From assembly GCA_947629865.1 (NCBI GenBank), contig CANRFJ010000013.1, positions 1-64,000 of the forward strand: a stretch of DNA of 64,000 nucleotides. Reading direction: 5' to 3'. The stretch comes from an uncultured Lachnospiraceae bacterium. GTDB taxonomy: Bacteria > Bacillota > Clostridia > Lachnospirales > Lachnospiraceae. Position numbers and translations under genes: made by a program. Of this stretch, positions 53,925-62,453 are shown piece after piece. The stretch's first letter is position 1; the number at the start of each line of letters is the position of its first letter. Below the pieces are notes generated by a model. The model made no database searches and was not told the origin of the DNA. It was given only the letters and a program-made list of their open reading frames with translations.

Positions 53925-55394
53925 CTATCCGTTTTCCTCCAGTTCCTGTAAAAATTTGTTCTTCGGAACCTTCTTGACAAACAGATCCCCAAAACAGAAC
54001 CAGTAGGCAAATGCCGGAAACACTTCGAATGGCAGAAACAGGCACTCAGCCATAGTCGCCACTACAAAGCCGACGCAGACAGCCGGTACCAGGAAAGCAT
54101 AGGTGGCATTTTTCCTCCTGTGTTTTATGTAAAATTTCAGGGAAAATCCCACTGACAGCACAGTGATAATCCCGTAGAAAAACATACTGAATATACCATA
54201 AGTATAGCCAAACTGAAGCCAGTTATTATGGGCATGGTTCTTCGTCTTTCCGTTGACGACCAGCGAGACGTTTTTATGCCCCCTGTAATTCAACCGGTCT
54301 GCATAGCCCTTATAAATGTCGATGCGCCCGCTGGTGATGGCATTGAGCCCCTTGGTGTGCTCCAGCACATACCAGAAGCGTTCCACCGCGTTTGACGGCG
54401 ATCCGCCGCTCCCGTCTCCGGCTGGCTCCACACGGGTGGTCTCCACGCCCACGGACTCGGCCACCACCGACTCGCCCAGCTGATCGATCTTGCTGCCGTC
54501 CGCCAGATACAAACTCTCCCCCGGAAAAACGATTGGGTGCCCGACCAGCGCCGGAAGATGCGAAAGCCCCGTAAAAAACACGGGATACAGCAGGACAGCG
54601 GCCGCCGCTGACAGACACAGGTTCTGTAAAAAGGAGCGCCAGGCATGGGTTGTCTTCGCAAAGTAAATCCGGAAGCAGAGCCACATGAACAGGATTATGC
54701 CCACCGTCAGCATAGACGTGCGGGCCTGCGTCAATAAAAGGTAAAAGATAACCAGCGCCAAGCTCACATAGGCGGAGATGCTTCTGCGCCAGTTTCTGCC
54801 CGTCTCCACAATCCAGTCCAGATCCGACAGATATACGGCAAAAATAATATACAGATACAGCGCAAATGTGTTCGGGTTCGTGAATATCCCCGCATAGCGC
54901 CCGCCCGAATAGAGGGGGCGGAACAGAAAGGACACCAGGGCCATGAGCCAGAAAGAATATTTTATGGCGTCCTTGAAGCACTTCCAGAGCAAATCCTTGC
55001 GGGTGTGGTTCTGCCACACAAAAAACACTCCGGTAAACACAAACGCCAGAACCAGCCCGAGGCCGCACACCTTTTTCGGCACCAGCAGATCCGACACGGT
55101 AAACGCCGCGCACATGCCAAACCAGGCAATCCACAGGGAGCGGCGCCAGTGGATCCGCACCAGAGAGCGATCCAAAGACAGCAGCGCTATGATTATCATG
55201 AGGAAGATGCCAAATACCGTATTGTACAAATAACTCTCCTTATGAAGCACATACCTCACTATGCAGAACAGAACCAGGTCGGCCATAAAGCACAGGGTAA
55301 TCAGGCGGTATTTTGTTTTATCATTCAGTTTGCCAACCAGAGGAATCCACGGACTCATCAGGCTGATAAACAAATCCTGTAATTTCCCAATCAA
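53925..55394 (-). CDS. O-antigen ligase / polymerase (Wzy-WaaL) family protein 2
   Basis: Second outer-face polymerase or ligase of the locus. The 489 residues contain about twelve hydrophobic segments; FTNPNTFALYLYIIFAVYL, LTQARTSMLTV and, after a long outer loop, NGKTKNHAHNNWLQFGYTYG carry the Asn/His features of the family. It follows the initiating phosphoglycosyltransferase gene by 4 bp, so it probably works on that enzyme's polymer. It is not closely similar to protein 1 at 34.8 kb. Confidence 0.83.
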   Translation of the reverse strand: MIGKLQDLFISLMSPWIPLVGKLNDKTKYRLITLCFMADLVLFCIVRYVLHKESYLYNTVFGIFLMIIIALLSLDRSLVRIHWRRSLWIAWFGMCAAFTVSDLLVPKKVCGLGLVLAFVFTGVFFVWQNHTRKDLLWKCFKDAIKYSFWLMALVSFLFRPLYSGGRYAGIFTNPNTFALYLYIIFAVYLSDLDWIVETGRNWRRSISAYVSLALVIFYLLLTQARTSMLTVGIILFMWLCFRIYFAKTTHAWRSFLQNLCLSAAAAVLLYPVFFTGLSHLPALVGHPIVFPGESLYLADGSKIDQLGESVVAESVGVETTRVEPAGDGSGGSPSNAVERFWYVLEHTKGLNAITSGRIDIYKGYADRLNYRGHKNVSLVVNGKTKNHAHNNWLQFGYTYGIFSMFFYGIITVLSVGFSLKFYIKHRRKNATYAFLVPAVCVGFVVATMAECLFLPFEVFPAFAYWFCFGDLFVKKVPKNKFLQELEENG

Positions 55395-55398
55395 ATGC

Positions 55399-56079
55399 CT
55401 ACCTCCATACTGCTAACACAGTCTGCACCATAAGCTTCAGATCCACTGCCGGGGAAAATTCACGCAGGTATTCCAGGTTATATTTCATTTTCTGCGGCAA
55501 TACCTGCTCCACATAGGTCTTATCCACGTCCGTCCCCTCCGCCAGCAGACGATCCTCGTCCTTATATGCAATACTCGCCTTTGATGTCACTCCCGCCGGC
55601 AAAAGCAGGGTGGCCATCATTTCCGGCGTATACTTCTCCACATAGCGGGGCACTTCGGGCCGTGTCCCGACAAACGACATATCCCCCCTGATAATATTGA
55701 GCAGCTGGGGCAGTTCGTCCAGGCGCACCTTTCTCAGTGCCCGCCCCACGCCGGTCACGCGGCTGTCTCCCTCCGCCGTCACCTGGCTCCCCCTTTTCTC
55801 GGCGTCCGCCACCATCGTGCGGAATTTAATGATCTTAAAATGCTTTCCGTAGGCAGTCACCCGCTCCTGACAGAAGAAAATGCCGCCCGGCGAGGTCAGT
55901 CCCACCAGTGCGCCGATCACGAGAAAAACGGGAAGCAGTATCACCAGAAGCACACAGGCGGCAGTCACATCAAATATTCTCTTTATCCGGAGCCCCGCCC
56001 CGCGTCCGGCCAGATACTCATAGTACGGCCTGACCGCATCGGTTCGCAGCGAATCCGGCAGATCCTCCCACTTTCTCAT
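55399..56079 (-). CDS. initiating phosphoglycosyltransferase (EpsL/PglC-like sugar transferase)
   Basis: Transfers a sugar 1-phosphate from a UDP-sugar to undecaprenyl phosphate, starting repeat-unit synthesis. The 226 residues have one hydrophobic helix (VTAACVLLVILLPVFLVIGA), the catalytic-region FKIIKFRTM, and the signature DELPQLLNIIRGDMSFVGTR. Its ATG overlaps the stop of the aminotransferase gene by 4 bp. That link suggests the initiating sugar is the 4-amino sugar made by that enzyme (inference). Confidence 0.93.
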   Translation of the reverse strand: MRKWEDLPDSLRTDAVRPYYEYLAGRGAGLRIKRIFDVTAACVLLVILLPVFLVIGALVGLTSPGGIFFCQERVTAYGKHFKIIKFRTMVADAEKRGSQVTAEGDSRVTGVGRALRKVRLDELPQLLNIIRGDMSFVGTRPEVPRYVEKYTPEMMATLLLPAGVTSKASIAYKDEDRLLAEGTDVDKTYVEQVLPQKMKYNLEYLREFSPAVDLKLMVQTVLAVWR

Positions 56080-57329
56080 CGAAGTACCTCCCTGAGGCTC
56101 TCAAGGATATAGGAGACGTCCCCGTCCGTCAGTCCCGTGTGCAGCGGCAGGGAGACCTCGTTGGCATACATCTCATATGCGTTGGGAAAAGCGGCTATGT
56201 CAAACCCCATCTTTTTGTACGCTGTCAGAAGGGGAAGGGGTTTATAGTGCACATTGACGGCCACTCCCCTCTCAGCCAGCCCCTCAATCACCCGCTCCCG
56301 CTCATCCGGGCCGGCGCCCTCCAGACGCATGAGAAACAGATGTCCACTGGAGACAATGTCTCCTGCGTAATGGGAGAGCCACGAGAGGCGGCGCTCCGGA
56401 TATTCCCCGTTGATGGCCGTCAGCCCGCTCTCATACTGCCCCACAATCTCCCTGCGGCGGGCCAGAAGCCCCGGATAGCGCCTCAGCTGTACCTGTCCGA
56501 TGGCCGCCATGATATCCGTCATATTGCACTTATAGGCCGGATAGAGGATATCATATTCCCACGCCCCCGGCTTCGTCTTGGCCAGGGCGTCCTTAGACTG
56601 ACCGTGGAGCGACAGCAGCATATACTCCCTGTATATATCCTCAGAATCTATGCCCGGAAGGGGACGCCAGGTGACTGCGCCGCCCTCCGCGGTGGTGAGA
56701 TTTTTTACCGCGTGAAAGGAAAAAGTAGTAAAATCCGCCCACTCCCCACTGCGTCTGCCAGCCCGCTCGGCGCCGAACCCGTGCGCGGAGTCCGCCATCA
56801 CAAGAATCCGCCCCAGCGCCCTCTGGAAGCGGTTTTCCCCCGGCTTGAAAACAGCTGCGGACTCCTCCGCAACAGCCAGTATCCTCTCATAATCACACAT
56901 CACGCCCGCAATGTCCACCGGCACGATAGCCTTTGTCCGCGGCGTAATGGCCCTCCTTACGGCCTCGTAATCCATTTCATAGCTGCCCGGCGACACGTCC
57001 ACCAGAACCGGCACGGCTCCGGTATGGCAGATGGCGCTGGCCGTGGCGGTATATGTATACGCTGTGGTGATGACCTCGTCCCCCGGCCCAATGCCAAAGA
57101 GCCGCAGCGTCATCTCCATACAGGCGGTGGAGGAGTTCAGGCACACAGCCCTCTCCGTCCGGCAGTAGTCTGCAATCTCCCTCTCAAATTCCTTGGTTCT
57201 GGGGCCGGTCGTAATCCAGCCGGAGCGGAGCGCCTCCGCCACTGCCTGGATCTCCTCCTCCGTTATGTCCGGCGGCGAAAAAGAAATGGTGCGCCGCTGC
57301 CTCTCCTGTAAAGACTGTCTCTCACTCAT
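56076..57329 (-). CDS. DegT/DnrJ/EryC1 PLP-dependent sugar aminotransferase
   Basis: Likely aminates the 4-keto group of a UDP-4-keto-6-deoxy sugar. Family marks are SGWITTGPRTKEFE, NSSTACMEMTLRLFGIGPGD, VPVDIAGVMCDY, ADSAHGFGAE (Asp180) and the PLP-binding Lys209 in FSFHAVKNLTTAEGG. The start is ATG 57327-57329, seven bases after GGAGG, giving 417 residues; a longer frame from 57368 would add 13. The 4,6-dehydratase at 22-24 kb makes a suitable substrate. Confidence 0.92.
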   Translation of the reverse strand: MSERQSLQERQRRTISFSPPDITEEEIQAVAEALRSGWITTGPRTKEFEREIADYCRTERAVCLNSSTACMEMTLRLFGIGPGDEVITTAYTYTATASAICHTGAVPVLVDVSPGSYEMDYEAVRRAITPRTKAIVPVDIAGVMCDYERILAVAEESAAVFKPGENRFQRALGRILVMADSAHGFGAERAGRRSGEWADFTTFSFHAVKNLTTAEGGAVTWRPLPGIDSEDIYREYMLLSLHGQSKDALAKTKPGAWEYDILYPAYKCNMTDIMAAIGQVQLRRYPGLLARRREIVGQYESGLTAINGEYPERRLSWLSHYAGDIVSSGHLFLMRLEGAGPDERERVIEGLAERGVAVNVHYKPLPLLTAYKKMGFDIAAFPNAYEMYANEVSLPLHTGLTDGDVSYILESLREVLR

Positions 57330-57363
57330 CAAAAGCCCTCCATCTGAAAACACCATTATCCGC

Positions 57364-57388
57364 AACAAACGACCGCAGAAAGCGGTCG
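57364..57388 (-). terminator. terminator after the LCP gene
   Basis: A perfect 7-bp GC-rich stem (57370-57376 with 57382-57388, AGAAA loop) is followed on the minus strand by TTTGTT. It lies between the LCP gene and the aminotransferase, so part of the transcript may end here. Confidence 0.6.
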
Positions 57389-57410
57389 CTCATTATCTTA
57401 ACCTGTGTTT

Positions 57411-58970
57411 TTACTGCTCATCTTCCGCAGAAGCAGGGGTGGCGGAAGCATCTGCCGAATCCTCGGCGCTATCCTCATCGCTTTCACCGTCTTCCGGCAC
57501 TTCCTTCATCAGTTTCTTGATCCTCTTGGAAATCTTCTTCACGCCTTCCTGATCCGGCAGACAGACATAGAGGGGCTTGGACTGATAGGAATAGGTATAC
57601 TGACTTGAACCGGTTCCGTCGGCATTGGCATAGGATACCCTCCACTGCGCCATATCGTCTAACTGCATATTGCACAGCGACACAATCTTCTTTGTCGACA
57701 TGCTGGTCTGGAACATCTTCTTGGACTCCTTCAGCAATTTTGAGAACCTTTTCAGCACGGAAGGCGACATAACCTTATTTAAGATTGCCTCGATCATGTG
57801 CTGATGGTTGCGTCCCCTCTGGTTATCGCCGATCCGTTCGCCGCTGGTGAAGTGATGGCGCTCCCGGCAGAATGCCAGCGCTTTTTTACCATTTACCTTG
57901 TTGTAACCCTTCTTGAATTTGTAATGGGTACCGGCTCCGTTCGGGCCCCAGTCCGAGATAAAGTCGGAGTCCGAATATACCTCTACGCCTCCCAGCAGAT
58001 CCACTATCTTCTTCACACTGGTAAAGTTCACCCGCACATAGTAGTCAATGTCAATATCGTACAGTTTCTCCAGCGTGTTGATGGAGCAGTCCACGCCGTA
58101 GATGCCGGCATGTGTCAGCTTATCGGGCATACCGCCGGACACCGAACGCCCCTTCTCGCCGTACAGAGGCACATAGTAATCCCTCGGCGTAGTCGTCAGA
58201 AGAATCTTCTTTGTCAGCGGATTGACCGTGGCAATCACATTTACGTCGCTGCGGCTGGTGGTGGAAACATTTCCATACACGTCAATACCGCTGATATACA
58301 CATTAAATGGCTTAGTGGTGACGTCGGTATTATAGTCCTCCTCCTTCTCCACCTTGCTCTCAATCTCATGTTTTACCAGTTCCCTCGTGTCGCGGCTGAA
58401 GGTGCTGTACTGCTCCTTCACGGAATTCAGAAAAGCCTGGTTAAATACAACGACCTGTACCTCTTTCGCATAGAGGGCGTCCACCAGAATACCCGCGTCG
58501 TCGTATTCCTTCACATCCAGTTCTTTGCCGGCCTCTGTCTTCGCCTCCGCCATGGCTCTGTCGGTATTTTCCCTGTCCTGTACCTTTAGAATACCAAACG
58601 TATAGTCCTTCGCGTCCTTAATGCTCTGTGCTTTATCGTCCTTCAGGACATAAAAGGAAATGACGTCGATCTTAGTCTCGGCGCCGCCAATCTCCTCCAC
58701 AGCGGCATAGGTATCAACCATATAGTAACCGCCCGCGGCAAAAAACAGGCAGAAAAACACGCAGAGAACCCGCCCTATAATATAACTGGACTTCGTCATC
58801 TGACTGAGCACCTGATAGGCCAGCAGCAACACACAGACAGCAATCATCGCCACCACATATTTCACGGGGATAAATTCTACATAAAATGCCACCGCACACA
58901 GCGCCGCAGACACCAGCAGCTGCGCGATGAGAAATACAAGACTCAACTTCCTTTGTAATAATACTTTCAC
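57411..58970 (-). CDS. LytR-CpsA-Psr (LCP) family glycopolymer ligase
   Basis: LCP proteins move lipid-linked anionic glycopolymers onto peptidoglycan. Two to three N-terminal membrane helices are followed by an outer accessory region and the LCP domain: YISGIDVYG, RSDVNVIATVNP, LLTTTPRDYYVPL, KLTHAGIYG, DYYVRVNF, ALAFCRERHHF and GDNQRGRNHQ, with conserved Arg/Asp for pyrophosphate-Mg binding. The C-terminus is Asp/Glu-rich and low-complexity. I prefer GTG 58968-58970 (GGAGG six bases upstream) over the in-frame TTG two codons earlier. 519 residues. Confidence 0.92.
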   Translation of the reverse strand: MKVLLQRKLSLVFLIAQLLVSAALCAVAFYVEFIPVKYVVAMIAVCVLLLAYQVLSQMTKSSYIIGRVLCVFFCLFFAAGGYYMVDTYAAVEEIGGAETKIDVISFYVLKDDKAQSIKDAKDYTFGILKVQDRENTDRAMAEAKTEAGKELDVKEYDDAGILVDALYAKEVQVVVFNQAFLNSVKEQYSTFSRDTRELVKHEIESKVEKEEDYNTDVTTKPFNVYISGIDVYGNVSTTSRSDVNVIATVNPLTKKILLTTTPRDYYVPLYGEKGRSVSGGMPDKLTHAGIYGVDCSINTLEKLYDIDIDYYVRVNFTSVKKIVDLLGGVEVYSDSDFISDWGPNGAGTHYKFKKGYNKVNGKKALAFCRERHHFTSGERIGDNQRGRNHQHMIEAILNKVMSPSVLKRFSKLLKESKKMFQTSMSTKKIVSLCNMQLDDMAQWRVSYANADGTGSSQYTYSYQSKPLYVCLPDQEGVKKISKRIKKLMKEVPEDGESDEDSAEDSADASATPASAEDEQ

Positions 58971-59037
58971 ATCCAACCTCCATTATCTCTCACTGTAAAA
59001 TTATACCTATTGATACACTCTGAACCATTATATACCA

Positions 59038-60153
59038 TTATTCGGGAAAAATCAATTCCCAAAGTCGCTCCACGGCTCCGCAGTCTCTGTAGCGGTATAC
59101 TCTGTCCCGAAAGGCCGCGGCCCGCTCTCCCGACAGTCCGCCCCGACGCCACAGCTCCTCCAGTTCATCCTGCGTCCTCACCACGGGGCCCGGCACAAAG
59201 CTCTCATAATCCTCGTAAAAGCTCCGGCCCTTTTGATCGAATTCCTCCAGATCATAGGCGTAAAACACCATCGGCCTGTTGAAAAGGCAGTATTCAAATA
59301 CAATGGAGGAATAGTCGGTGATGAGGCAGTCCGACACTGCCATAAGCGTGGTAACTCCCGGATAATCCGACATATTGCGGATCCGTCCCCCATATTTTTC
59401 CCCGAACTCACCGGAAAAATTCGCGGCCACATGAGGGTGCAACCGCAGCAGCAGCGTCTCGTCGTCCCGAAGCACGGACGCAAAGCGCTCCAGATCCAGT
59501 CCCAGCTTCGGCTTCTCCACCTCGTCGTCCCGGAAAGTGGGCGCATACAGCACACATCGTCTCTGCGCCAGCTCCGGATACTGTCTGAAAAATTCCTGCC
59601 GCTTCGCCTCAATCCTCTCGTCGTCCAGAATCAGATCCGTCCGGGGCAGTCCCAGTATATAAACCCGCTCCTCCGGCACCCCGAAGGCGCCCGCGTACTG
59701 TTTTTTTGTCTGCTCCGAATTCACAATCAGATGCGTGATGCGGCGGTTCGCCCGCTCCGCAAGTCTGGCCACTTCTCCCGTATCCGAGTCCAGGGCAAAT
59801 TTTTTGATCGTCCCCGTGCCGTGCCAGAGCTGAACCACCTTCGCCCTCTTTGAGAGCGGCGTGTAGGCCATCGGCATAAAAATGTTATCCATTATTATTG
59901 TGCCCGCCGTCGCCATATGATATGCCCGAACAATAAAAAAGGAAAAAGGCCGCCGGATCCCATCTCTTTTTGTCAGAGTGTGGAACCGTAATTCCGGCCT
60001 CCTCTGCCGAAAAGCCTCTCGCACCAGCCCGATATTTCCCTCCGGACTGTCGTCGTGTGTCGCCACCAGAAAGATTTTGTTTTCCCGCAGCGGAAAAATC
60101 CGGAACAGGGCAAAAAAAGCGGCGAACAGATAATATCCAAGTTTCTTCACCAT
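59038..60153 (-). CDS. CDP-glycerol phosphotransferase (TagB-like)
   Basis: Adds phosphoglycerol (or another CDP-alditol) to a lipid-linked sugar. The 371 residues have VVQLWHGTGTIKKFALDS, LGLPRTDLI, VLYAPTFRDDE, LLRLHPHVA and CLITDYSSIVFEYCLFNRPMVF, all family motifs, with a short hydrophobic N-terminus. Length and single-domain form fit TagB-type primases rather than long TagF polymerases. tagD lies 10 bp upstream and would supply CDP-glycerol. Confidence 0.9.
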   Translation of the reverse strand: MVKKLGYYLFAAFFALFRIFPLRENKIFLVATHDDSPEGNIGLVREAFRQRRPELRFHTLTKRDGIRRPFSFFIVRAYHMATAGTIIMDNIFMPMAYTPLSKRAKVVQLWHGTGTIKKFALDSDTGEVARLAERANRRITHLIVNSEQTKKQYAGAFGVPEERVYILGLPRTDLILDDERIEAKRQEFFRQYPELAQRRCVLYAPTFRDDEVEKPKLGLDLERFASVLRDDETLLLRLHPHVAANFSGEFGEKYGGRIRNMSDYPGVTTLMAVSDCLITDYSSIVFEYCLFNRPMVFYAYDLEEFDQKGRSFYEDYESFVPGPVVRTQDELEELWRRGGLSGERAAAFRDRVYRYRDCGAVERLWELIFPE

Positions 60154-60163
60154 ATCCGATTCC

Positions 60164-60556
60164 CTAATTTTTCATATTCAAGTCACTTTTTATCTTGGTG
60201 GTGGAAATGCCCTCTGTCCTCGGCAGATACACAACCTCGCAGTATTCCTTCAGGAAATCAAACTTTCCCTTCCAGTCATCACCCATGACAAAAACATCTA
60301 CATCATTATTCCGCACATCGTCTATCTTCTGCTCCCACGTATATTCCGGCAGCACTTCGTCCACATAGCGGATCGCCTCCAGAATCTTTTTCCGGTCTTC
60401 AAAGGAATGATATGCTTTTTTCCCCTTCCCCGCATTGAACTCATCTGAGGATACCACCACGATCAGATAGTCTCCCAGCGCCTTCGCGCGGCGGAGCAGA
60501 TTGATGTGCCCCACATGCAGCAGATCAAATGTCCCATAAGTAATTACCTTTTTCAT
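60164..60556 (-). CDS. tagD: glycerol-3-phosphate cytidylyltransferase TagD
   Basis: Forms CDP-glycerol from CTP and glycerol 3-phosphate. The 130 residues match TagD length; the cytidylyltransferase site HVGH (His14, His17) lies in GTFDLLHVGHINLL, followed by YVDEVLPE and RTEGISTTKIKSD. The start is ATG 60554-60556 behind AAGGAGG; the frame stays open upstream through 54 meaningless codons inside the ABC gene. It sits between the ABC exporter and the TagB-like gene. Confidence 0.95.
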   Translation of the reverse strand: MKKVITYGTFDLLHVGHINLLRRAKALGDYLIVVVSSDEFNAGKGKKAYHSFEDRKKILEAIRYVDEVLPEYTWEQKIDDVRNNDVDVFVMGDDWKGKFDFLKEYCEVVYLPRTEGISTTKIKSDLNMKN

Positions 60557-60597
60557 TCCCTTTTCCTCCTTATCGTTTCTTCTGAAATCGTCATTTT

Positions 60598-61368
60598 CTA
60601 TTCCCGCATCGCTTTTTCGTCTTCCTCGCTCATCTTCGCCTCGTAAAAACTCACGACGTCCTCGGCCGTCCCCTGGGCAATCAGCCGCCCGTGCTCCAGC
60701 AGAATCCCGCGGTCGCATATCCGGAGTACCTGACTGGTGGAGTGGGACACAAAGAGCACGGTCACTCCCTTGTCAAACATACTCTGGATCCTCTTTTCGC
60801 ATTTCCGGCGAAATCTGGCGTCTCCCACGCTCAGAACCTCGTCCAGGATCAAAATGTCCGGCTCCACAACTGTGGCCACGGAAAATCCCAGCCTGGCCCT
60901 CATACCTGACGAATAATTCTTCACCGGCACATTGATAAAATCCTCCAGCTCGGAAAATTTTACGATATCCTTGTACTTCTCCCGCAGGAAATCGCGGCTG
61001 TAGCCAAGCATGGCGCCGTACAGGAAAATATTTTCGCTGCCGGTGTACTGTCCGTCGAATCCCGCTCCCAGCTCCAGCAGGGGAGCGATTCTGCCGTAGG
61101 TGCGCACGCTTCCCTCCGTGGCCTTGAGCACACCGGATACAACCTTTAACAGGGTGCTCTTTCCGGCGCCGTTTAATCCCATGATGCCCAGTCTATCTCC
61201 CTTTCTGACCTCAAAGTTAATATCCCTGAGCGCCCAGAACTCCTGGAACATCAATTCCTTCTTTATCATCTTTATGACATATTCTTTTATATTATCCACT
61301 TTTTCAGAACTCAGGTTGAATTTCATGCCCACATGTTCCACCTTCATAGCCAGAGGACGTTTTCCCAT
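60598..61368 (-). CDS. ABC exporter ATPase (TagH/Wzt-like)
   Basis: Energises export of a lipid-linked polysaccharide or teichoic acid. The 256 residues contain Walker A GLNGAGKST, signature YSSGMRARLGFS and Walker B ILILDEVLSVGD; the VGDxxFRRKC segment is typical of polysaccharide exporters. It lacks the C-terminal polymer-binding domain of O-antigen Wzt proteins. The start is ATG 61366-61368 with GAGG six bases upstream. It follows the permease gene by 49 bp. Confidence 0.92.
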   Translation of the reverse strand: MGKRPLAMKVEHVGMKFNLSSEKVDNIKEYVIKMIKKELMFQEFWALRDINFEVRKGDRLGIMGLNGAGKSTLLKVVSGVLKATEGSVRTYGRIAPLLELGAGFDGQYTGSENIFLYGAMLGYSRDFLREKYKDIVKFSELEDFINVPVKNYSSGMRARLGFSVATVVEPDILILDEVLSVGDARFRRKCEKRIQSMFDKGVTVLFVSHSTSQVLRICDRGILLEHGRLIAQGTAEDVVSFYEAKMSEEDEKAMRE

Positions 61369-61417
61369 GGTATACCTCATTTCTGCGCTCCCACGGCGCT
61401 TTTTTGTTAAATGCTGT

Positions 61418-62230
61418 TTATATATTTAATATAAAAGTGTCCTGTTTCCGATAGAATATGACCAGACCGACAACCAGCGAAACTCCGGCAAACACCGTCG
61501 TATATGCCAACAGCGGCACATCGAAGGGCTGTCCAAAAAATGTCCGGCGAAAATTATGGATAACACCAAACAGCGGATTCATCTTGATCAGTTTCTGCGT
61601 CCCGCTCCCCATACTGTCCACAAAATAGAAAATGGCGCTGCAGTACATAATCAGCATCAGCATTACGCTCCAGAGATATTCCACGTCGCGGAAAAATACG
61701 CACAGCGTGGAGAGGATCAGCCCCACTCCCAGCGACAGCACAAACAGATTCAGCAGCGGAATCAAAGACAGCAGCATATAGCCGTTCATCGGCGCCTTGT
61801 ACCCGCCGGTCAGCAGGAAAAATACCATTACGCCAAGCAGTACAATCAGCGAGATAAGGAAAATGAGAAAATTCGCCAAAACGCCCGAAAACGGATATAT
61901 ATATTTAGGAACATACACCTTCTTTATCATGGCGCCGTTCGCGCGAATGGATCTCATAGCCGCATTGGTAGACGAGGAAAAGAATGAGTACAGCAGCCGC
62001 CCCGTCAGCACATAGACCGGAAAAGGGACTCCTATAAAGGCCGCATCGCTCCTGTTCCGTCCGAGCAGGTTTCCGAACACTATAGTCAGCACGATCATGG
62101 TAAGCAGCGGCTCGATCAGCGTCCACAGCATACCCAGATATGAGCGGCGATAGCGGAGTTTTATGTTCTTCTTGACAAGTTCTCCCAGCAAATAGGTATA
62201 TTTGCGGAAATTGTTCATAAACTGTCTCAT
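61418..62230 (-). CDS. ABC-2 type exporter permease (TagG/Wzm-like)
   Basis: Membrane partner of the following ATPase. The 270 residues have six hydrophobic segments, the N-terminal amphipathic KKNIKLRYRRSYLGMLWTLIEP that defines the family, and the C-terminal PLFGVIHNFRRTFFGQP. First gene of the long minus-strand surface operon, with a good promoter. The transported polymer is inferred to be the alditol-phosphate glycan encoded downstream. Confidence 0.92.
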   Translation of the reverse strand: MRQFMNNFRKYTYLLGELVKKNIKLRYRRSYLGMLWTLIEPLLTMIVLTIVFGNLLGRNRSDAAFIGVPFPVYVLTGRLLYSFFSSSTNAAMRSIRANGAMIKKVYVPKYIYPFSGVLANFLIFLISLIVLLGVMVFFLLTGGYKAPMNGYMLLSLIPLLNLFVLSLGVGLILSTLCVFFRDVEYLWSVMLMLIMYCSAIFYFVDSMGSGTQKLIKMNPLFGVIHNFRRTFFGQPFDVPLLAYTTVFAGVSLVVGLVIFYRKQDTFILNI

Positions 62231-62266
62231 TCTCTCAACCGTCCTTTTTGTTTATTCAATCATTTG

Positions 62267-62296
62267 ATTATATCATTTCCTACCGCCATTCGTCAA
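62267..62296 (-). promoter_or_regulatory. promoter of the exporter / surface operon
   Basis: Minus-strand TTGACG (62291-62296) and an extended TGATATAAT (TATAAT at 62267-62272) with 18-bp spacing. Confidence 0.7.
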
Positions 62297-62307
62297 CTGT
62301 CGATATT

Positions 62308-62367
62308 TCAACCGGTTTTCCCATATGTCAACCGCTTTTCTCATATTGACATACTCTCCCCATATGG
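62308..62367. repeat. three imperfect 20-bp tandem repeats between divergent promoters
   Basis: TCAACCGGTTTTCCCATATG (62308-62327), TCAACCGCTTTTCTCATATT (62328-62347) and a weaker third unit (62348-62367) lie head to tail between the exporter promoter and the carboxyltransferase promoter, the last covering its -35. A two-helical-turn period suits cooperative regulator binding. Confidence 0.5.
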
Positions 62368-62373
62368 TATATC
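62346..62373 (+). promoter_or_regulatory. possible promoter of the carboxyltransferase gene
   Basis: TTGACA (62346-62351) and TATATC (62368-62373), 16-bp spacing; the -35 is perfect, the -10 weak. Confidence 0.45.
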
Positions 62374-62453
62374 ATTATCATACGCAGTGTTTCGCATACG
62401 GCGGCACGGCAAAGATAATCATTAACCGGACACCAACAAGAATGGAGATTAGA

